Below the pieces are notes generated by a model. That model saw only the letters and a list, made by a program, of their open reading frames with translations. It was not told where the DNA came from and did no database searches. A stretch of 64,000 nt of DNA from [Eubacterium] siraeum (GTDB taxonomy: Bacteria > Bacillota > Clostridia > Oscillospirales > Ruminococcaceae): the NCBI GenBank assembly GCA_025150425.1, contig CP102281.1, positions 2,542,001 to 2,606,000 of the forward strand. Direction: 5' to 3'. Positions 8,352 through 16,998 of the stretch are shown here, in pieces (position 1 is the stretch's first letter; every line of letters begins with the position of its first letter). Made by a program: the position numbers and the translations under genes.

Positions 8352-11300
8352 TTATTCTTCGGTTTTTGTGAATCTGAACGATTTCATATCGAACTGTGTG
8401 CCGGGCAGGAATACGAATGCAATGTTGTTCTTGCCTGCGATATGCTCGATGTCAAACGCTACCGGTGTGTACTCGTCTGCGTGGGGGAATTCGAGCAGGC
8501 GGGTGGTCTGGCTGCCGTTCTCATCATTTACTCTAAGCTGTATGGTGCAGTTATCGAGCGGTGTTCTGCCTGTAACGGTTATCTTATCCGTACCGCCTTC
8601 GAAATCGAGGCCGTTGAATTCGATAACAACGTTGTTGCCTATCTCCTCAACGCACGAGCCGTTTACCTTGTAATCATCGCCGTACAGATTATCGTTGTCT
8701 GCCGCAGAGTTTTCCGCATAGGTACGGTCGTACTTTTCAAACTCAAAGCCGCCGAATATGCAAGAATTATTGATAACAAAGCTGATGTCGTGCGTTCCGC
8801 TTATTCTGCACGGCAAGTCGAAGGTCTGGGGGTATGCTCTGTCCCAGCCGCCGTTATTCTTTATTGCGAATGTGCCGATATATCTGCCGCCGTTGTCGGC
8901 ATCGCCGAGATACAGCTCTACGGGATAATCTTCACCGCCGCCGCTGTTTCCGACACTTATCGTAATCTTCTTTGTGCCGCCGCCGAAATCAACGGTGCTG
9001 AAGCCGACGGTAGTTCTTCCGTTAAAGCCGCCGAGCGAACCTCTGTCTATCGTGATAACGGGAACATTCGAGAAATCGCAAAGGCAGGCGGCAACAAAGA
9101 TATAAGGATCCTTTTCCGCTTTTCCGAGTCCTTCTGCCGTATATTCAAGCTCGGAGATAATCTTCGGAATGTCGGTACCGTTCTTTGAATATGCTCTAAG
9201 GCGGAATTTGCCGTCGCCGAAGGCTTTCAGTGTTGCCGTATTTCCGTCAAACGAAACTACCTTTGCAAAGCTTATCTCAACTCCGTTATCGGTACAGCAT
9301 TTGAACTCTATGTCACGGAAGGTTGCGTTTTCGGGGAATATCTTTACCGAAATTTCGGCAGTATCACGTTCCTTTGTCAGTGTACGAGGCTCACTGTCGA
9401 AAAGGTCGATTTTTCTTACGGGAATTTCATTTGTGTAGGGCGTGGTTACTGCGGGGAATGCGTTTTGAGTAACAACGCTTACTCCCTGCGGCTCTGTTTC
9501 GGGGGCTACCGCTTTTATAGTTATCGTTTTAGGCTTCAGGCCCTCACTTTCGGCGGTTATAACTATGTCGCCTGTTTCAAAGGTGGAACTGATTATCGCA
9601 AGAAGCTTTCCGGAGAACAGCTTTCTGTGATTGCCCTTATAGCTGTCATAGTCGGTGCTGTCGCCGTTATCAAGTCCTACAAGTCTGCCTGCGCCTTTTA
9701 CTGTGAACTTTATTCTGTTTACCGCATTCTGAACTTCCTGTCCCATTATATCGTCAACGGTTACGGTAATAAACGCAAGCGATCTTCCGTCAGCCGCTAT
9801 TTCACTCACATCGGGAGTCATATTCACGCTGTGAGGATCAAGAGAGGTGAAAAGAACCGTTTCCTTTTCGTAATCGTCGGCATCGCAGTCGGGGCTGAGA
9901 TAGCCTCTTACCGCAAGCGGCTTGTTCTTATGGAACGGCACTTTGAAGCGGGCGCAAAGCTTGTCTTCCGTGAGGTGATCTATCACCTTGCCGTCATACA
10001 TCTCTCCGCAGTAATGAAGTCTGATAAACGGAAGGTCGGAATAAACAAGCACGTCTATAAGCTGACCCTCGTTGAAATCCCAGCAGCAAGGGGAAACGTG
10101 AATGAAGGATTCTTCCTCGGCTATATCCCATACCGATTTATAGAACCAGAACGAGTCTTTTTCAAATCCTGCGGTATCTATGATGCCGAAGTACGAATTC
10201 TTGGTATTGTAGGGGGTAGGCTCGCCGATATAGTCAAATCCTGTCCATACGAACTGTCCCATTGAATATTCTGCGGCGGCATCCATAGCAAAGGATCTTA
10301 GCGGAGATGCTCCCCAGTTTACAACGCTGTTTCCGAGATCGGAGCATTGCAGATCGTCATATACCAGTAAGCCTGTATCGTAGGGGAAGTGGTATATGCC
10401 TCTTGAGCGTACCGTCGAGGCGGTTTCACTGCCGTAAATGACCCAGTCGGGATGCTTTTCGTGATGCTCGTCATACAGCTTTTCCGTATAGTTATAGCCT
10501 GCAAGCTTCAGATAATCAGCTACATTCTGTGCGTTTTCCCACTGCATATAGTTTGAGGCTATCGTGGGCGTGGCATTGTGCATAGGGTCGTTCTTTTCGA
10601 CCTCCTCGCAAAGCATCTTCGCAACCTCAAGTCCTCTGGGGCTTTTATGCGTATCGTATATTTCGTTGCCTATGCTCCACATTATAACCGAAGGGTGATT
10701 ACGGTCACGTTTTATCCACGCTTCAACATCCTTCTTATACCAGTCGGGGAAGAAACGGTGATAATCGTTCTCGTTCTTGGCAAGCTCCCACATATCGAAT
10801 ATTTCGCTGTCAACGAGGAAGCCCATTTTATCGCAAAGCTCCATAAGCTCTCTTGACGGAGGGTTATGGCTGGTGCGGATAGCGTTTACGCCCATATTCT
10901 TCAGCTTTTCAAGCTGTCGGCGGGTAGCATCGTAATTTACCGCAGCGCCGAGTGCGCCTAAGTCGTGGTGCATACAAACACCGTTCAGCTTAAGGTGCAT
11001 ACCGTTTAACAAAAAGCCCTCGTTTGTGCTGAATTTTGTGGTTCTGAAGCCGAATTTTTCAACGGTATCATCAAGCCTGTTTCCGTTATCATCATAAAGT
11101 ATCACGGACAGGGTATATAAATTGGGTGTGATTATATCCCATAATTTAGGGGCATCCATATAGAACACCAGCTTATCGTTCTTGCCGCAAAGTCTGCGTT
11201 CACAAACGTAAACCTCTCTGTCTTCGGGATCTCTTAATGTATATGAAATCAAGCCGCAGACCGTGTCGGAAAGGCTTATCTGTACAGTAGTCTTCCATTT

Positions 11301-11807
11301 GCCGTGTTCTCTGCGGTCTGTATCACTGCACTTTGCGCTGATATAGACGCCGTTTTCAACGATGTGACGGCGTGAGGTCTTTCTGAGCCACACATTTCTG
11401 TATATTCCGGCTCCGCTGTACCAGCGGGTATTCGGGGATTTATGGTTTACTCTGACTAAAATGCGGTTTTCGCCGTTTTTCAGAGCATCGGTTATATCAA
11501 AGCTGAAGGATGTATAGCCGTACTTCCACTTGCCGACTTCCTTATCGTTTACATAGACGGTAGTATCCATATATACTCCGTCAAATATCAGGATATAGCA
11601 ATCGTCTTCTCCGAGAGCGTCTACGGTGAAATACTTCTCGTACCAGCCACAGCCGGACTTGTAGAGGTTTGCCGTATCGCCGATAAGCCAGTCGTGTGGT
11701 ATCTCAACATTATACCAATGTGCGTTTTCGAGCGTCTTTCCGTCACTGTCCGGTTCTGTGAGGGTGAATCTCCAGTTATCGTTGAATAAAATTCTGCGTT
11801 TTTTCAT
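8352..11807 (-). CDS. Glycoside hydrolase family 2 enzyme with C-terminal binding modules
   Basis: This 1151-residue protein has no signal peptide, so it is probably cytoplasmic. GH2 domains run in order: sugar-binding jelly roll (WRFTL...VEIPHDWLIGD, from about residue 10), Ig-like domain, and a TIM barrel with GVNAIRTSHNPPS. The acid/base Glu is in SVIMWSIGNEIYD and the likely nucleophile in IYGSETAS. Beta-galactosidase-like DUF4982 and Ig domains follow, then two similar beta-sandwich modules over roughly the last 250 residues (DFGGGTKKITI and DFEGGTDKITV), which resemble CBM6-type carbohydrate modules. I start at ATG 11807, after AAAGGAAA, rather than at the longer frame from 11906. Beta-galactosidase or beta-glucuronidase activity cannot be separated here. 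Confidence 0.88.
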   Translation of the reverse strand: MKKRRILFNDNWRFTLTEPDSDGKTLENAHWYNVEIPHDWLIGDTANLYKSGCGWYEKYFTVDALGEDDCYILIFDGVYMDTTVYVNDKEVGKWKYGYTSFSFDITDALKNGENRILVRVNHKSPNTRWYSGAGIYRNVWLRKTSRRHIVENGVYISAKCSDTDRREHGKWKTTVQISLSDTVCGLISYTLRDPEDREVYVCERRLCGKNDKLVFYMDAPKLWDIITPNLYTLSVILYDDNGNRLDDTVEKFGFRTTKFSTNEGFLLNGMHLKLNGVCMHHDLGALGAAVNYDATRRQLEKLKNMGVNAIRTSHNPPSRELMELCDKMGFLVDSEIFDMWELAKNENDYHRFFPDWYKKDVEAWIKRDRNHPSVIMWSIGNEIYDTHKSPRGLEVAKMLCEEVEKNDPMHNATPTIASNYMQWENAQNVADYLKLAGYNYTEKLYDEHHEKHPDWVIYGSETASTVRSRGIYHFPYDTGLLVYDDLQCSDLGNSVVNWGASPLRSFAMDAAAEYSMGQFVWTGFDYIGEPTPYNTKNSYFGIIDTAGFEKDSFWFYKSVWDIAEEESFIHVSPCCWDFNEGQLIDVLVYSDLPFIRLHYCGEMYDGKVIDHLTEDKLCARFKVPFHKNKPLAVRGYLSPDCDADDYEKETVLFTSLDPHSVNMTPDVSEIAADGRSLAFITVTVDDIMGQEVQNAVNRIKFTVKGAGRLVGLDNGDSTDYDSYKGNHRKLFSGKLLAIISSTFETGDIVITAESEGLKPKTITIKAVAPETEPQGVSVVTQNAFPAVTTPYTNEIPVRKIDLFDSEPRTLTKERDTAEISVKIFPENATFRDIEFKCCTDNGVEISFAKVVSFDGNTATLKAFGDGKFRLRAYSKNGTDIPKIISELEYTAEGLGKAEKDPYIFVAACLCDFSNVPVITIDRGSLGGFNGRTTVGFSTVDFGGGTKKITISVGNSGGGEDYPVELYLGDADNGGRYIGTFAIKNNGGWDRAYPQTFDLPCRISGTHDISFVINNSCIFGGFEFEKYDRTYAENSAADNDNLYGDDYKVNGSCVEEIGNNVVIEFNGLDFEGGTDKITVTGRTPLDNCTIQLRVNDENGSQTTRLLEFPHADEYTPVAFDIEHIAGKNNIAFVFLPGTQFDMKSFRFTKTEE

Positions 11808-12171
11808 ATCTGTGTTTCCTTTCGGCTTAAAAGCTGAATATGAATTGTTAGTCTTATTGTAACAGTTTGAGCAGTGAAAATCAAGCGGTAAACGGTTTAT
11901 ACGCAAAAAGATTTTGCCCCCTCGGTTGTCCGAGGGGGCATAATATATAAGAGAGGAGAATTTGCTGCTATGCAGCGATGTGTTGATGTTATATGATGAT
12001 GTTAATGCGTTGCAAAATGCTGCGGAATGTTACGGAAAAATTAGTGTGATAAAGCAAGGCGGAAGATATATGCGGTAGTATGATTTTTCTGTGCGTTGCT
12101 ATAACTGAAATGCGTTGTTTCAAAGCGTTGCGAAATTGTTAGGAAAGTAAGGAAAATTGCAATAAAAGCGT
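11808..12171. other. Gene-free interval with one strong hairpin
   Basis: The only clear element is the hairpin GCCCCCTCGG-TTGT-CCGAGGGGGC (11916-11939), given separately. The remainder is A/T-rich with no frame, tRNA or convincing promoter that I can support. Confidence 0.5.
11916..11939 (-). terminator. Strong hairpin terminator
   Basis: A perfect 10-bp GC-rich stem with a 4-base loop. Reading leftward it is followed by AAAATCTTTTT. It lies about 230 bp past the stop of the 12172-12978 lipoprotein gene and before the GH2 gene, insulating the two. Confidence 0.7.
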
Positions 12172-12978
12172 TTAATCCACTCTTACAGCCTTTAAGAAGT
12201 TGTCGGTATAATATACCGACTTCATGCTTGCGGTGCGGACTTTCTGTCCCGGATACGGACTGAACACTATCGTGTCATCTCCGGTATATATACCGCCAAA
12301 GAACGAGTCGCCGTCCTTTATGAAAACTATATCGCCCTTTTCAAGCTTTTCAAGAGCTATTTCAGTTCCCATTTCTTTCTGTGCGGTAAGTCCTCTGGGA
12401 CAATCGACACCGTTTGATGTCAGCGCATAGTAGATAAGTCCCGAATTATCAAAACCTGTTTCTGCGCTGTATCCGCCCTCAGTGAATGGTTTACCGAGCA
12501 TATCATAAGCCGACTTTGCTATTGCATCACCTTTTTCTGAGGGAGCGGGCGGCTCGGTGCTGTCTGACGACGTATTATCGGAAGAGTTGTCCTCGCTCGA
12601 TGTGTTGTCGGAAGAGTTATCCTCGCTCGATGTGTTGTCGGAAGAGTTATCCTCGCTCGATGTGTTGTCGGAAGAGTTATCCTCGCTCGATGTGTTGTCG
12701 GAAGAGTTGTCTTCGCTTGACGTATCATCAGAGGAGTTATCCTCACTCGATGTGTTGTCGGAAGAGTTGTCTTCGCTTGACGTATCATCAGAGGAGTTAT
12801 CCTCACTCGATGTGTTGTCGGAAGAGCTGTCAGAGCTTTCCGCTACGGAACTCTGAGTGCTGTTCTGCGGATCATTTCCGCTTTCATAGGACGGAGAATT
12901 GTTTCCGGAACAAGCGGTAAGTGAAGCCAAAGCCAAAACTGTAAACATTGCCAAGATTAACGATAGTTTCTTTTTCAT
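12172..12978 (-). CDS. Lipoprotein with Ser/Asp repeats and an inactive-looking NlpC/P60 domain
   Basis: A 268-residue protein. A signal peptide ends in lipobox LTAC, so it should be anchored to the outer membrane leaflet. Residues 40-140 carry eight tandem decapeptides of the type SSEDNSSDNT. The rest matches NlpC/P60 peptidoglycan peptidases, but the catalytic motif reads GFDNSGLIYY (about residue 175) where FDCSGL is expected. The usual HVGIYIG reads FGGIYTG. Both Cys and His are therefore replaced. A Cys is present further on in DCPRGLTAQKEMG, also conserved in the paralogue at 13243. It may bind peptidoglycan rather than cut it. Confidence 0.8.
   Translation of the reverse strand: MKKKLSLILAMFTVLALASLTACSGNNSPSYESGNDPQNSTQSSVAESSDSSSDNTSSEDNSSDDTSSEDNSSDNTSSEDNSSDDTSSEDNSSDNTSSEDNSSDNTSSEDNSSDNTSSEDNSSDNTSSEDNSSDNTSSDSTEPPAPSEKGDAIAKSAYDMLGKPFTEGGYSAETGFDNSGLIYYALTSNGVDCPRGLTAQKEMGTEIALEKLEKGDIVFIKDGDSFFGGIYTGDDTIVFSPYPGQKVRTASMKSVYYTDNFLKAVRVD
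12566..12816. repeat. 30-bp tandem repeats encoding the Ser/Asp linker
   Basis: Eight units such as GATGTGTTGTCGGAAGAGTT with small variants. Two alternating unit types appear in the 3' half as read here. Copy number is likely to vary between strains. Confidence 0.85.
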
Positions 12979-13067
12979 AATATCACGACCTTTGCTTTAT
13001 CGTTTTATATTGTTCTCTGTCCTTGATTTAAGTATATCACAAAAAAAGCAAAAAGCAATTAAAATTC

Positions 13068-13138
13068 GGTTACAATATGGTAACAATTTGGTTACAAATG
13101 GTTACAAAACGGTTACAACGGTTACAAAAAGGTGACAA
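13068..13138. promoter_or_regulatory. Seven phased GGTTACAA-type sites
   Basis: GGTTACAA or one-base variants start at 13068, 13079, 13090, 13100, 13111, 13120 and 13131, a spacing of 9-11 bp close to one helical turn. They lie 90-160 bp upstream of the lipoprotein gene starting at 12978 and past the end of its paralogue. The arrangement suggests cooperative binding of a regulator on one DNA face; the protein is unknown. Confidence 0.6.
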
Positions 13139-13174
13139 AATCGATTCTTTTCGCAGTTATTCCCCAAAATATAC

Positions 13175-13200
13175 AAAAACACCGTCTGCAAAGCAGACGG
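13175..13200 (-). terminator. Terminator of the 13243-13851 gene
   Basis: CCGTCTGC (13182-13189) pairs with GCAGACGG (13193-13200). On the minus strand it is followed by TGTTTTTG. It lies 43 bp past the stop codon. Confidence 0.75.
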
Positions 13201-13242
13201 CATTCCTGTAGTTTTATATGAAGGACAATGTCATAATCGGTT

Positions 13243-13851
13243 TTAAGCAACTCTTACGGCGCAGCTGAAGCAGTTTTGCCAATAAGAGCTGTTAAGGTCG
13301 GCAAACTTTACTTTTTCACCCGGATAAGGGCTGTAAATAAGCTGACCGTTGCCAGTATATATTCCGGCGAAATCAATCATCTCGCCTGTTTCTGAATCTT
13401 TATCGGTAAAGAAAAGGATGTCGCCCGGCTCAATCTCGCTGAGCGGTACGGTTGTACCCATTTCTTTCTGTGCGGCTGTTCCTCTCGGACAATTGATAAA
13501 GCCGTTTTCACGAAGGACATAATATATAAGTCCCGAATTATCGAAGCCCTGCTCAGGCGTTGCCATACCGCTGACATAATCAATTCCGACAAGAGCCTCG
13601 GCGGTTGATACTATCTGAGTGCGAAGGTCATTTATTGTACTGCTGTTATCAGAGCTTTCGGGGTGCGATATTATATCCGATACCGTTGTCTGCTGTGACG
13701 AAGGTTCTGAGTCGGTACTCTGCGGTGTTGTTGATGTTATGTCTGGTGTTGAATTGTCCGATGATGTGTTATCCGAGCCGCATCCGCTTAAAGCCGGCAC
13801 CAAAGCTAAAGCAAGCGCCGCAATAAACAAAGTGACTGCGTATCTTTTCAT
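13243..13851 (-). CDS. Lipoprotein with an inactive-looking NlpC/P60 domain (paralogue)
   Basis: A 202-residue protein with lipobox LSGC after the signal peptide, then a Ser/Thr-rich linker without tandem repeats, then an NlpC/P60-like domain. As in the neighbour at 12172, the nucleophile position is Asn (GFDNSGLIYY, about residue 103) and the His position is lost (DFAGIYTGNG). CPRGTAAQKEMG and YSPYPGEKV are shared with that neighbour. I start at ATG 13851, after GGAGGG, instead of at the longer frame from 13974. The two genes are tandem duplicates on the same strand, separated by a terminator and the phased GGTTACAA sites, so they are probably controlled separately. Confidence 0.8.
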   Translation of the reverse strand: MKRYAVTLFIAALALALVPALSGCGSDNTSSDNSTPDITSTTPQSTDSEPSSQQTTVSDIISHPESSDNSSTINDLRTQIVSTAEALVGIDYVSGMATPEQGFDNSGLIYYVLRENGFINCPRGTAAQKEMGTTVPLSEIEPGDILFFTDKDSETGEMIDFAGIYTGNGQLIYSPYPGEKVKFADLNSSYWQNCFSCAVRVA

Positions 13852-14045
13852 TTTTACCCTCCGTGCGACAGTAGAGTAACGCTGTACTGCTGTCGTCTGA
13901 GATGTACTGTTGTTTCTTTGTACACAATATAGTATATCCCAAAAAGCACAAAAAGTCAAGCGAATATTTTCCATTTTATGCTGATAAACAGGGGGATATG
14001 GTGTAGCTTTGCTGAAAGTTTATGGTGATATTGTGAAAAGAAGAA

Positions 14046-14340
14046 CGAGGCTCCTGTGTGGGAGGCTCGCAGATTGTGGGAAAAGTATGTTTTTTCAAAA
14101 AAGTGCTTGTCCTCAATCCCTATCCCCAAACCCCTTTCCCCCGGAAAGGGGCTATATTACTGGGGCTACCGCCCCTAGTCCCTGTCGGGGGCTTCGCCCC
14201 AAAGCAAGGACGCTTTAGTTGCTTGCCAAAAGTTTTGCACGATGCAAAACCAACAAAGCAAGCAACGCTCGACACCCCATTTTTATCAACGATAGAAGTT
14301 TTTCGACAGACTGGAACGAGCCTCCTGTGTGGGAGGCTCG
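14046..14340. repeat. Hairpin-bounded repeat element, copy 2
   Basis: The left hairpin is CGAGGCTCC-TGTGT-GGGAGGCTCG (14046-14069). The right hairpin is CGAGCCTCC-TGTGT-GGGAGGCTCG (14317-14340), one substitution apart and in direct orientation. The core shares GATTGTGGGAAAAGTATGTT, the CCCCTTTCCCC hairpin, TACTGGGGCTACCGCCCCTAG and a GGGGGCTTCGCCCC hairpin with the other copies. It also holds the two-stem unit GTTGCTTG/CAAGCAAC (14218-14266). It fills most of the gene-free 13852-14348 interval. Confidence 0.8.
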
Positions 14341-14348
14341 CAAAGAAA

Positions 14349-14582
14349 TTACTTATTCTTTTTCTTCTTACTGAGTACGGCTGTTATAATGCCTACGGCG
14401 ATAACAACTGCAAGAGCAACACCGCAGACAATATATATTGTCGGGTCGAACTGAACGCCTGTGTTTGTGTTGCCACTGCTTGCTCCGACTACTGTGCTTG
14501 CGCCGATCTCTTCGGCAAAGCAGGTAATACCCAGTAATATCGACATTGCTGCGGCTGTAACCGCAGAGGTTAATTTCTTCAT
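14349..14582 (-). CDS. Small secreted or membrane-anchored protein
   Basis: About 77 residues: signal peptide (cleavage probably near CFAEE), a short extracytoplasmic Ser/Gly/Thr stretch, one hydrophobic segment (IYIVCGVALAVVIAVGIITAVL), then a KKKKNK tail. The layout resembles a sortase-type tail without a clear sorting motif, so I call it a simple membrane anchor. An AAAGGA site lies before the tandem ATGs, and 14582 gives the better spacing. Family not recognised. Confidence 0.6.
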   Translation of the reverse strand: MKKLTSAVTAAAMSILLGITCFAEEIGASTVVGASSGNTNTGVQFDPTIYIVCGVALAVVIAVGIITAVLSKKKKNK

Positions 14583-14686
14583 AATAAGTATCATTCCTTT
14601 CTTCTTTTTGTAAAGACTACTATACTACATTTCTTCCGAAAAAGCAAGCGGAAAATTATACAAATTTTTTCAGCCTACGGCTAAAT

Positions 14687-16063
14687 TTATTCTGTAGGTG
14701 CGGCGGGTGCTTTTGTCGCCTTTGCGCCGTTTATTATACCCTTGATTATTTCGGGCTGGGTTACTGTACACTTTGTGCGGTCGAATAAGCCGAAGCCGTG
14801 TTTACCGTTATAACCGTTGTCCCAGTAAACAGTAACTATATTTCTCTGATGAGCGGCATAATTCACATACTCTGCGAAATAAGCACGGTATGTAGTATTG
14901 CTCTTATCCTTGTGCGTTCTGTCAATTGAGCCGTACTCGCCTATTACAACGCCGTAACCATTCTTGATAAACGCATTGTAGAGCTTATCGAACTGTCTGT
15001 TTACGAGCGTTTCACTCTGTCTGCGCTTTACAAATTTCTTGACCGAGTCGCCCCATTTATAGAAGGTATCATAGCCTTCTTCTCCGCAGAATTCCCACGG
15101 GGTGTAGTAGTGGACGGAAATCATTATCCTGCTGTCATTCGGGATAACGAACTTTGCTTCCATCGTATATGTATCACAGTCGCCTGTTGTGAAGTTTATA
15201 TCTGTGTTCCAGCCGGGGATAAGCAGATAACGGTTGTTGTTCTTGCCGCCTGCTTTTCTTACCGTATCAACGAAAATCTGGTTGTATGCGTTGATGTTGT
15301 TGTAGTATTCGGGATTGGGGTTGTTGTATGTTCCGTCGTACTCTTCGTTCATTGACTCGAACACGAGGTGATCGTCATAGTTCTTGAAGCGTTTTGCAAT
15401 CTGCTCCCAGACCTTTTCGTACTTTGCTTTTATAGTCTTCTGCTCGGAAGCGGATTCGCCGCAGAGAAGCCAGCCGCCTTTTACGCTGTAGTAGCCGTCG
15501 CCGTGAATGTTGATTATAGCATAAAGTCCGTTATTAATGCACATATCGACTACTTCCTGCACTCTGTCGAGCCACTTTGAGTCGATAGTGTAATTAGGAC
15601 CTGCGCCTATCTTCGAAAGATATGATACGGGGATACGGATAGACTTGAAGCCCTGTGCTTTTACCTGCTTGATAAGCTTTTCGGTAATTACGGGGTTGCC
15701 CCACGTTGTTTCGCTCGGTGTTCCGCCTGAGTTTGCCTCAAGCTGATTACCGAGGTTCCAGCCGGGCATAAGGTTCTGTGAGAACTGAACAGAGTCACCT
15801 TTTGTTGCGGCAGGTGCAGGTTCCGGATTCTGTGTTGCGGTCGTTGTGGTTGTAGTGGTTGCGACGGTCGTGGTTGTCGTTTCCGCCTTTGTTGTGGTGG
15901 TTGCCGCTGTTGTTTCGGCTTTCGTTGTGTTAGTTGTTGTAGTAGCTGTTGTTGTTGAAGCCGAACTGTTTTCAGATGATGTTGCGGCATTTCCCGAGCA
16001 AGCGGAAATTCCCGTTATCACCATTATGCCGCTTAAAATTGCGGCGAGCATTCTTTTCTTCAT
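14687..16063 (-). CDS. GH5 endoglucanase-type lipoprotein
   Basis: A 458-residue protein. A signal peptide ends at the lipobox-like ISAC, followed by a Thr/Ala-rich linker (about residues 30-85) and a GH5 TIM barrel. Visible GH5 marks are GWNLGNQLEA at the barrel entrance, SIRIPVSYL, the acid/base Glu in VFESMNEEYDG, ISVHYYTPWEF and the nucleophile Glu in VVIGEYGSID. It probably cleaves beta-1,4-glucans such as cellulose or mixed-linkage glucan at the cell surface. I chose ATG 16063, preceded by AAAGG, over an in-frame start at 16168. The enzyme fits a plant-fibre-degrading lifestyle together with the surface proteins nearby. Confidence 0.9.
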   Translation of the reverse strand: MKKRMLAAILSGIMVITGISACSGNAATSSENSSASTTTATTTTNTTKAETTAATTTTKAETTTTTVATTTTTTTATQNPEPAPAATKGDSVQFSQNLMPGWNLGNQLEANSGGTPSETTWGNPVITEKLIKQVKAQGFKSIRIPVSYLSKIGAGPNYTIDSKWLDRVQEVVDMCINNGLYAIINIHGDGYYSVKGGWLLCGESASEQKTIKAKYEKVWEQIAKRFKNYDDHLVFESMNEEYDGTYNNPNPEYYNNINAYNQIFVDTVRKAGGKNNNRYLLIPGWNTDINFTTGDCDTYTMEAKFVIPNDSRIMISVHYYTPWEFCGEEGYDTFYKWGDSVKKFVKRRQSETLVNRQFDKLYNAFIKNGYGVVIGEYGSIDRTHKDKSNTTYRAYFAEYVNYAAHQRNIVTVYWDNGYNGKHGFGLFDRTKCTVTQPEIIKGIINGAKATKAPAAPTE

Positions 16064-16221
16064 AGGTACCTTTCTTTTCTGACTGCCCGTTTTTTTGATA
16101 TGCGGACAGCCGTTTTTTATTGTGTCAATCATATTGTAATGGTTTTCACGGAAAAAGTCAATAGCCAAACAGGCTTATCCGCAAATTTTGTTAAAACGAT
16201 TACACGGCGTTTGCAAAATGC

Positions 16222-16261
16222 AAAAAAACCGCCTGTAAAACCGTTAAGTCTTACAGGCGGT
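16222..16261 (-). terminator. Terminator of the ECF sigma operon
   Basis: ACCGCCTGTAA (from 16228) pairs with TTACAGGCGGT (16251-16261), and on the minus strand a run of seven T follows. Confidence 0.85.
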
Positions 16262-16290
16262 ATACTATTATAATATATAGGGAAAAGTTT

Positions 16291-16974
16291 TTACTCGGCT
16301 ACGTTAGTCGTATCTCCGGGAACAGCGTCGGGCGGTGTGACCGGCTCGGTTGTGCTGTAGTCGGGGTAGTAATCGTACTCGCTGCTTGTATCTATCGCAG
16401 AAAAATCATCTTTTGAGAAGGAATCTTCTGTTTCGACAAGGTAAACGCCGTCAAGCGCTGTCAGCTTTATCAGGAAGTTGCCGGGGCAATATACCTTTAC
16501 TGCCGTAATATCCTTAGCGTTCTCCTCGAACAATGCGGCGATAGCCTCGCTGCCCTTTACCTTTGTGTTATCGGAAAGATAAACCTCTGTAACACGGATG
16601 TTGCCCTTGCTGTCTGCCTTAGCTAAAATGCTCTGCATTTCTTCGGGCGTTACTGTATTTCTGAAGGTAACGTAAAGGAAAACATCTTCGGTGTTCTCTT
16701 CCGCCTTGCTGTATGCCTCCATAGCCATTCTGAAACGGTCTTCCGCACTTATCGAGGTTGTCGGTGAAACAACAACAGGACTGCCGGAATTCAGCAGGGC
16801 GACGCTTGAAAATGTGATAGCTACGGCGGCTGCGGCACCTGCCACAGAAAGCCAAACCGTTTTCAGCCTGCTCTTTTTAGCCTGTACAGACTTACCCATA
16901 GCGGCTTTTCTTATCTTCTCGTAATCAAACGAATACTCGCTCATCAGCTCTTTGTAAAACTCGTTTGTATTCAT
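16291..16974 (-). CDS. Membrane-anchored partner of the ECF sigma factor (putative anti-sigma)
   Basis: A 227-residue protein. The cytoplasmic N-terminus of about 40 residues is basic at its end (KKSRLK), a single transmembrane helix follows (about 42-62), and the outer part ends in an acidic, Pro/Thr-rich tail. This is the plan of transmembrane anti-sigma factors, but I see no zinc HxxxCxxC motif. It begins 24 bp after the sigma gene with GGAAGGGGG ahead of ATG 16974. The anti-sigma role is inferred from position and topology. Confidence 0.55.
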   Translation of the reverse strand: MNTNEFYKELMSEYSFDYEKIRKAAMGKSVQAKKSRLKTVWLSVAGAAAAVAITFSSVALLNSGSPVVVSPTTSISAEDRFRMAMEAYSKAEENTEDVFLYVTFRNTVTPEEMQSILAKADSKGNIRVTEVYLSDNTKVKGSEAIAALFEENAKDITAVKVYCPGNFLIKLTALDGVYLVETEDSFSKDDFSAIDTSSEYDYYPDYSTTEPVTPPDAVPGDTTNVAE

Positions 16975-16998
16975 CTGAAAGCCCCCTTCCGTAAGTCG

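Noticed and set aside
13068-13138. Plasmid-type replication origin iterons
   Set aside because: No replication initiator gene or DnaA boxes nearby; the location upstream of a lipoprotein gene favours a regulatory array.
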